Assembly: GCA_942490645.1 (NCBI GenBank) | Contig: CALNXN010000006.1 | Coordinates: forward strand, 1 to 64,000 | Direction: 5' to 3' | Source: CALNXN01 sp942490645 | GTDB lineage: Bacteria > Pseudomonadota > Alphaproteobacteria > Rhodobacterales > Rhodobacteraceae | Length of the DNA stretch: 64,000 nucleotides | Shown: piece by piece, positions 59,925-64,000 of the stretch | How positions within the stretch are numbered: the first letter of the stretch is position 1 | Layout: each line of letters starts with the position of its first letter | Notes under the pieces: model-generated | Told to the model about the DNA's origin: nothing | Database searches by the model: none | Seen by the model: the letters and a program-made list of their open reading frames with translations, nothing else | Program-made: the position numbers and the translations under genes

Positions 59925-61907
59925 TTACTGATCGAGGAACGACCGCAACTTGCGCGACCGGCTGGGGTGCTTGAGTTTGCGCAATGCCTTGGCTTCGATC
60001 TGGCGGATGCGTTCGCGCGTCACGCTGAACTGCTGGCCCACCTCTTCGAGCGTGTGGTCGGTGTTCATTCCGATGCCAAAGCGCATCCGCAGCACGCGTT
60101 CTTCGCGCGGCGTAAGGGACGCCAAAACGCGGGTCGTGGTTTCCTTGAGGTTTTCCTGAATGGCACTGTCCAGTGGCAGCACGGCATTCTTGTCCTCGAT
60201 GAAGTCGCCCAACTGGCTGTCTTCTTCGTCGCCAATCGGCGTTTCCAGCGAAATCGGTTCCTTGGCGATTTTCATCACCTTGCGGACCTTCTCAAGCGGC
60301 ATTTGCAGCTTCTCGGCCAGCTCTTCCGGCGTTGGCTCGCGGCCAATCTCGTGCAGCATCTGGCGGCCCGTGCGCACCAACTTGTTGATCGTCTCGATCA
60401 TGTGCACCGGAATACGGATCGTGCGCGCCTGATCGGCAATAGAACGGGTGATTGCCTGCCGGATCCACCACGTCGCATAGGTCGAGAATTTATATCCGCG
60501 ACGGTATTCGAACTTGTCGACGGCCTTCATCAGGCCGATGTTACCTTCCTGAATAAGATCAAGGAATTGCAGGCCACGGTTCGTGTATTTCTTGGCGATC
60601 GAAATCACCAGACGCAGGTTTGCTTCGACCATTTCCTTCTTGGCCTGACGGGCTTCTTTTTCGCCCTTTTGAACCTGTTGCACGATGCGGCGGAATTCGG
60701 AGATATCGAGACCGACATATTGCCCGACCTGCGCCATATCCGAGCGCAGTTCCTCGACCTTGCCGGTCGAGCGCTCAATGAACATCTGCCATCCACGGCC
60801 CGACTTTTCAGCCATCCGCTCCAACCAGTTTGGATCAAGCTCATACCCGCGGTATTCGTCGATGAATTCCTTGCGGTTGATGCGCGCCTGATCCGCCAGT
60901 TTAACCATTGCAGAGTCGATCTGCATGATGCGGCGGTTGATGCCGTAAAGCTGGTCGATCAAGGCCTCGATGCGGTTGTTGTGCAGGTGCAGGTCGTTGA
61001 CCAGCAATACGATCTCGGAGCGCAGTTTCTGGTAAAGCGCCTCGTCTCCGGTGCTGAACGAACCGTCTTCATTCAAGGTGGCCGAAATCCGGCTGTCCTG
61101 CATTTCAGACAGCTTCACATAGTCGTCCGCAATGGTGTCGAGCGCCTCTAGAACCTGCGGCTTGAGGGCGGCCTCCATCGCGGCAAGGCTCATGTTGGCC
61201 TGTTCATCCTCATCATCGTCGTCGTCTTTGGCGATGGGGTTGCCGTCCGCGTCCAGCTCTTGTGTCTCTTCCTCTTCGGCCTTTGGAGCGGTGCCGTCCG
61301 CCGCGACGACGGGCTCATCCACGCCCTCTTCGTCCATCTGGTTGCCGAACGTGGCTTCCAGATCGATCACATCGCGCAGCAGGATATCTTCGGACAGAAG
61401 TTCATCGCGCCAGATCGTAATCGCCTGAAACGTCAGCGGGCTTTCGCACAGCCCTGCAATCATTGTATTGCGTCCCGCCTCGATCCGCTTGGCGATAGCA
61501 ATTTCGCCCTCGCGGCTCAGCAGTTCGACAGAGCCCATTTCGCGCAGGTACATGCGCACGGGATCATCGGTGCGATCCAGCTTTTCGGCCGTGCCAGAGG
61601 ACAGCGCCACGTCGCGGTTGCTGTCGGTCGTGGCAATCTCTGTGGAGCCTTTGGCTTCTTCCTCTTCGGCGTCCTCGTCTTCGATGATGTTGATGCCCAT
61701 TTCGGACAGCATCGACATGACATCTTCGATTTGCTCTGACGACACCTGATCGGGTGGCAGAACCGTGTTGAGTTGATCGTAGGTGATATAGCCGCGTTCT
61801 CGCGCCTCGCCGATCATCTTCTTGACGGCGGCTTGGCTCATATCGAGCGAATGGCCGGCGTCTTGATCTTCGGACTTGGCGTCTTCGTTCGTGTCTTTCG
61901 CGGCCAT
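59925..61907 (-). CDS. rpoD: Primary sigma factor (sigma-70)
   Basis: The 660-residue protein starts at MAAKDTNEDAK with AGGAG 7 bases upstream. It has region 1.1 (VKKMIGEARERGYITYDQLN), an acidic stretch (KDDDDDEDEQ, about residues 232-241), region 2 (DLIQEGNIGLMKAVDKFEYR, FSTYATWWIRQAI), region 3 and region 4 with RERIRQIEAKALRKLKHPSR. It directs housekeeping transcription. It follows dnaG in the macromolecular synthesis order; rpsU is not between or next to them here. Confidence 0.97.
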   Translation of the reverse strand: MAAKDTNEDAKSEDQDAGHSLDMSQAAVKKMIGEARERGYITYDQLNTVLPPDQVSSEQIEDVMSMLSEMGINIIEDEDAEEEEAKGSTEIATTDSNRDVALSSGTAEKLDRTDDPVRMYLREMGSVELLSREGEIAIAKRIEAGRNTMIAGLCESPLTFQAITIWRDELLSEDILLRDVIDLEATFGNQMDEEGVDEPVVAADGTAPKAEEEETQELDADGNPIAKDDDDDEDEQANMSLAAMEAALKPQVLEALDTIADDYVKLSEMQDSRISATLNEDGSFSTGDEALYQKLRSEIVLLVNDLHLHNNRIEALIDQLYGINRRIMQIDSAMVKLADQARINRKEFIDEYRGYELDPNWLERMAEKSGRGWQMFIERSTGKVEELRSDMAQVGQYVGLDISEFRRIVQQVQKGEKEARQAKKEMVEANLRLVISIAKKYTNRGLQFLDLIQEGNIGLMKAVDKFEYRRGYKFSTYATWWIRQAITRSIADQARTIRIPVHMIETINKLVRTGRQMLHEIGREPTPEELAEKLQMPLEKVRKVMKIAKEPISLETPIGDEEDSQLGDFIEDKNAVLPLDSAIQENLKETTTRVLASLTPREERVLRMRFGIGMNTDHTLEEVGQQFSVTRERIRQIEAKALRKLKHPSRSRKLRSFLDQ

Positions 61908-61930
61908 GCACTGCTCCTATCGAGGCTGAA

Positions 61931-61950
61931 TGATTCGCTCGACCGAATCA
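61931..61950. promoter_or_regulatory. Perfect inverted repeat in the rpoD leader
   Basis: TGATTCG (61931-61937) and CGAATCA (61944-61950) with a 6-base spacer lie about 25 bases before the rpoD start. It could be an operator or a leader hairpin; the regulator is unknown. Confidence 0.4.
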
Positions 61951-62032
61951 CTATGGAGAATCATTTAATGTCTTTGGGTGATTCGACCACCCGTGTTAAC
62001 CTAGTTTTTCGCAGAATGTTCCTTAAATTCCA

Positions 62033-63982
62033 CTAATCTTCGGCTTTTGGTGACCGAATCGATGCAATGAGGTTGTCCAGAGCAGACCGTTCGTCTCGAC
62101 TGATTCGTGCTCCGTTCTCACCCACATCATATTCGGCCTTGTCTTCCTGCCCGCTGCGCAACGCCGTATCCGCAGCACGCCGTGCTTCTGTAAGCCGCCA
62201 TGTCACGCCTTCATCCGCCACGCCCGTCAAGTCTTCGGCCGCATCGGCAATTTCCGCTTCCAACCCACGGCGGCTCGACAATTTTGCCAACGCCTCAGCC
62301 ACCGTCATGCGCGCCATATCCACATCACCGGGATTGCGAATGCAAGGCATGATAGCCACGTGGTTTTGCCGGATAAGGTTTTCAAGAGCGTTGCCCCCCA
62401 GTGCTGCGGAAATATTTTCGCGCAACACCTCCGCCGACGCCCCGACACTGGCCAGAATCACCCGGCGCAAGGCGGCGTGGTCGGGGTGGTCACAGGGCAT
62501 ATCTTCGATCTGGCTTTCAAATTCCTCGATGATCTGCGGACAGGTTGCGAGTGCTGCAAGGATCACCGCCTCGCGCAGATGTTGGGTAACCTGGCTACCA
62601 CCGCCGCTTGCCAGAACCGACGACTTGGTGCTTGGCAATGGTGGCATCGGCGCCTGCTTCCAGCCGCTTGACCGCTTGGGTCCTGAGGCACGTGTTTGGG
62701 GGCGGAAAAGCTGCCAGCGCAGATCCTTGATTTCCTGACCGTAATGGCTGCGGATGGAGGGGTCCTTGATCAGCTTGATCTTTTCACGCAGCGCCTTGTC
62801 GAGTGTCGCTTTGCGTTCGGGGCTGTCAAAAACCTTGCCTTCGGTTTCGCGACGCCACAGCAACCTGACCATAGGGATCGCCTGATCCAACAGGTTTTGC
62901 AGCGCGCCCGCGCCCTGCGTACGCAGCAGGTCATCCGGGTCCTGCCCTTCCGGCATCAGCGCAAAGCGCAGGGACTGACCCGCTTCCAGCAATGGCAATG
63001 CCAGATCGATCAGACGCATGGCCGCGCGCAACCCGGCGGTGTCGCCATCCAGCGCGATAATCGGCTCTGGCGATATGCGCCAAAGCATTTGCAACTGATG
63101 CTCTGTTACGGCCGTGCCCAGCGGGGCGACGGCGGCTTCGAACCCATGTTCGGCCAGCGCGATGACATCCATGTAACCTTCGGCCACGATCAGCGGTTGC
63201 CCCTTGCCGGAGGCAGTGCGTGCGGGGCCTTGATTGTAAAGAGTGCGGCCCTTGTCAAAAAGCTCCGTTTCCGGCGAATTCAGGTACTTGGCATTGTCGT
63301 TGGGGTCCATCGCCCGACCACCAAACGCCACGCAGCGTCCGCGCGCGTCACGGATCGGAAACATGATGCGACCGCGAAATGTGTCATAGGGTTTGCCGCC
63401 CTTGGTCGAAGGTTTGGCCAACCCTGCACCTAGGATCAGATCATCTTCGATTGATTTGGATTTCAGATGGTCCCACAGCCCCTGCCATGCATCGGGGGCG
63501 AACCCGATGTCCCATCGTTCCTGAGCCTGCGGAGTCAAGCCACGCCGCTCAAGATAGGCGCGCGCCTCTGAGGCGGCGGAGGTTTTGAGTTGAAGGCGGA
63601 AGTATTGCACCGCCATCTCCATCACCTCGGCCAGCTGCGTGCGCCGGTCCGATTTTTCCTGCGCGCGCGGATCGCGTTCAGGCATGGGCATACCGGCCTC
63701 CCCTGCCAAGATTTGAACCGCCTCCATAAAGCCCACGTTTTCCGTTTCGCGCACAAAGGAGATCGCGTCGCCTTTGGCGTGGCAGCCAAAGCAGTAGTAA
63801 AAGCCCTTGCGGTCATCGACGTGGAAGGACGCCGATTTTTCCTGATGGAAGGGGCATGGGGCCCACATGTCGCCCTTGCCCTGATTGGATTTGCGGGCGT
63901 CCCACATGACTTTGCGACCCACCACTTGTGTGAGGCTCAGGCGGGTGCGCAATTCGTCAAGGAATCCGGGAGGCAGGCTCAT
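62033..63982 (-). CDS. dnaG: DNA primase
   Basis: The 649-residue primase has an N-terminal CHC2-type zinc finger (APCPFHQEKSASF, YYCFGCHAKGD, first Cys at about residue 43), the RNA polymerase core and TOPRIM domain (LIVAEGYMDVIAL, IALDGDTAGLRA), and a C-terminal helicase-binding region. It makes primers for replication. rpoD lies downstream, 126 bases away, on the same strand. Confidence 0.97.
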   Translation of the reverse strand: MSLPPGFLDELRTRLSLTQVVGRKVMWDARKSNQGKGDMWAPCPFHQEKSASFHVDDRKGFYYCFGCHAKGDAISFVRETENVGFMEAVQILAGEAGMPMPERDPRAQEKSDRRTQLAEVMEMAVQYFRLQLKTSAASEARAYLERRGLTPQAQERWDIGFAPDAWQGLWDHLKSKSIEDDLILGAGLAKPSTKGGKPYDTFRGRIMFPIRDARGRCVAFGGRAMDPNDNAKYLNSPETELFDKGRTLYNQGPARTASGKGQPLIVAEGYMDVIALAEHGFEAAVAPLGTAVTEHQLQMLWRISPEPIIALDGDTAGLRAAMRLIDLALPLLEAGQSLRFALMPEGQDPDDLLRTQGAGALQNLLDQAIPMVRLLWRRETEGKVFDSPERKATLDKALREKIKLIKDPSIRSHYGQEIKDLRWQLFRPQTRASGPKRSSGWKQAPMPPLPSTKSSVLASGGGSQVTQHLREAVILAALATCPQIIEEFESQIEDMPCDHPDHAALRRVILASVGASAEVLRENISAALGGNALENLIRQNHVAIMPCIRNPGDVDMARMTVAEALAKLSSRRGLEAEIADAAEDLTGVADEGVTWRLTEARRAADTALRSGQEDKAEYDVGENGARISRDERSALDNLIASIRSPKAED

Positions 63983-64000
63983 GCCGTATTATATCAGGTC

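Noticed and set aside
59880..61151. A 423-codon plus-strand frame opposite rpoD
   Set aside because: It is the antisense shadow of rpoD, which is certain; His/Leu/Arg-rich composition and no ribosome binding site.

Overview
The window (about 60% G+C) looks like a chromosomal segment of a marine alphaproteobacterium of the family Rhodobacteraceae, Roseobacter group. Evidence for this is the histidine order hisA - DUF2867 - hisF - hisE, a CarD regulator, MmcB, an SUV3-like helicase next to an S4 protein, a VPLPA-type C-terminal sorting signal, a tRNA-His with A73 and no encoded G-1, and the order nrdR-ribD ... ribE-ribB-ribH-nusB. I see no intact transposase, phage gene, CRISPR array or rRNA.

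Region 1 (1-7.37 kb) is unlike the rest. It holds recognisable but repeatedly frameshifted pyruvate carboxylase (pyc), hisB and hisH, a broken tRNA-Gly and about 2.5 kb with no intact gene. One small Lrp/AsnC-type effector-domain gene is intact in it. Either this is real gene decay, which would remove two histidine enzymes unless copies exist elsewhere, or it is low-quality sequence at an assembly edge. The sequence alone cannot decide.

Region 2 (7.37-11.4 kb) has intact DUF2147, hisA, DUF2867, hisF, hisE and a CoA-binding protein. A divergent copy of the first codons of hisF lies just after the DUF2867 gene, about 0.6 kb before the intact hisF. Region 3 (11.6-16.5 kb) has rlmB, tRNA-Tyr and a urate module (NCS2 permease, HIU hydrolase, PuuD). 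Region 4 (16.7-29.9 kb) is mixed metabolism and envelope: a glycosyltransferase-like protein, metY, a SIMPL protein, a GspL/GspC-like membrane protein, an HExxH protein, HPPD with a divergent Lrp regulator, a CPA2 antiporter, cobT/cobS and carD.

Region 5 (30.2-43.7 kb) has fdxA, the S4 and SUV3-like pair, a TPR protein, SCP2, a hydrolase, a ligase-associated exonuclease and ATP-dependent DNA ligase, an amidohydrolase, pepF, a cupin, stress-type membrane proteins, a DksA/TraR-type protein and a VPLPA-CTERM protein. Region 6 (43.9-51.4 kb) has rpoH, an RluD-type pseudouridine synthase, tRNA-His, mmcB, a probable 6S-like RNA with its promoter, a 37-residue ORF, nusB, ribH, a RibB with a degenerate RibA half, and ribE.

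Region 7 (51.5-64 kb) starts with three capsule-type genes (KpsS-like, Wza/KpsD-like lipoprotein, KpsC-like) on the + strand between ribE and ribD. Then come ribD-nrdR, yjbQ, three tandem secreted paralogues of unknown function, rpoD and dnaG.

Likely working units: hisA-hisF-hisE (histidine); nrdR-ribD and ribE-ribB-ribH-nusB (riboflavin and transcription); permease/uraH/puuD (urate use); the exonuclease-ligase pair (DNA repair); kpsS/wza/kpsC (surface polysaccharide); dnaG-rpoD (macromolecular synthesis).
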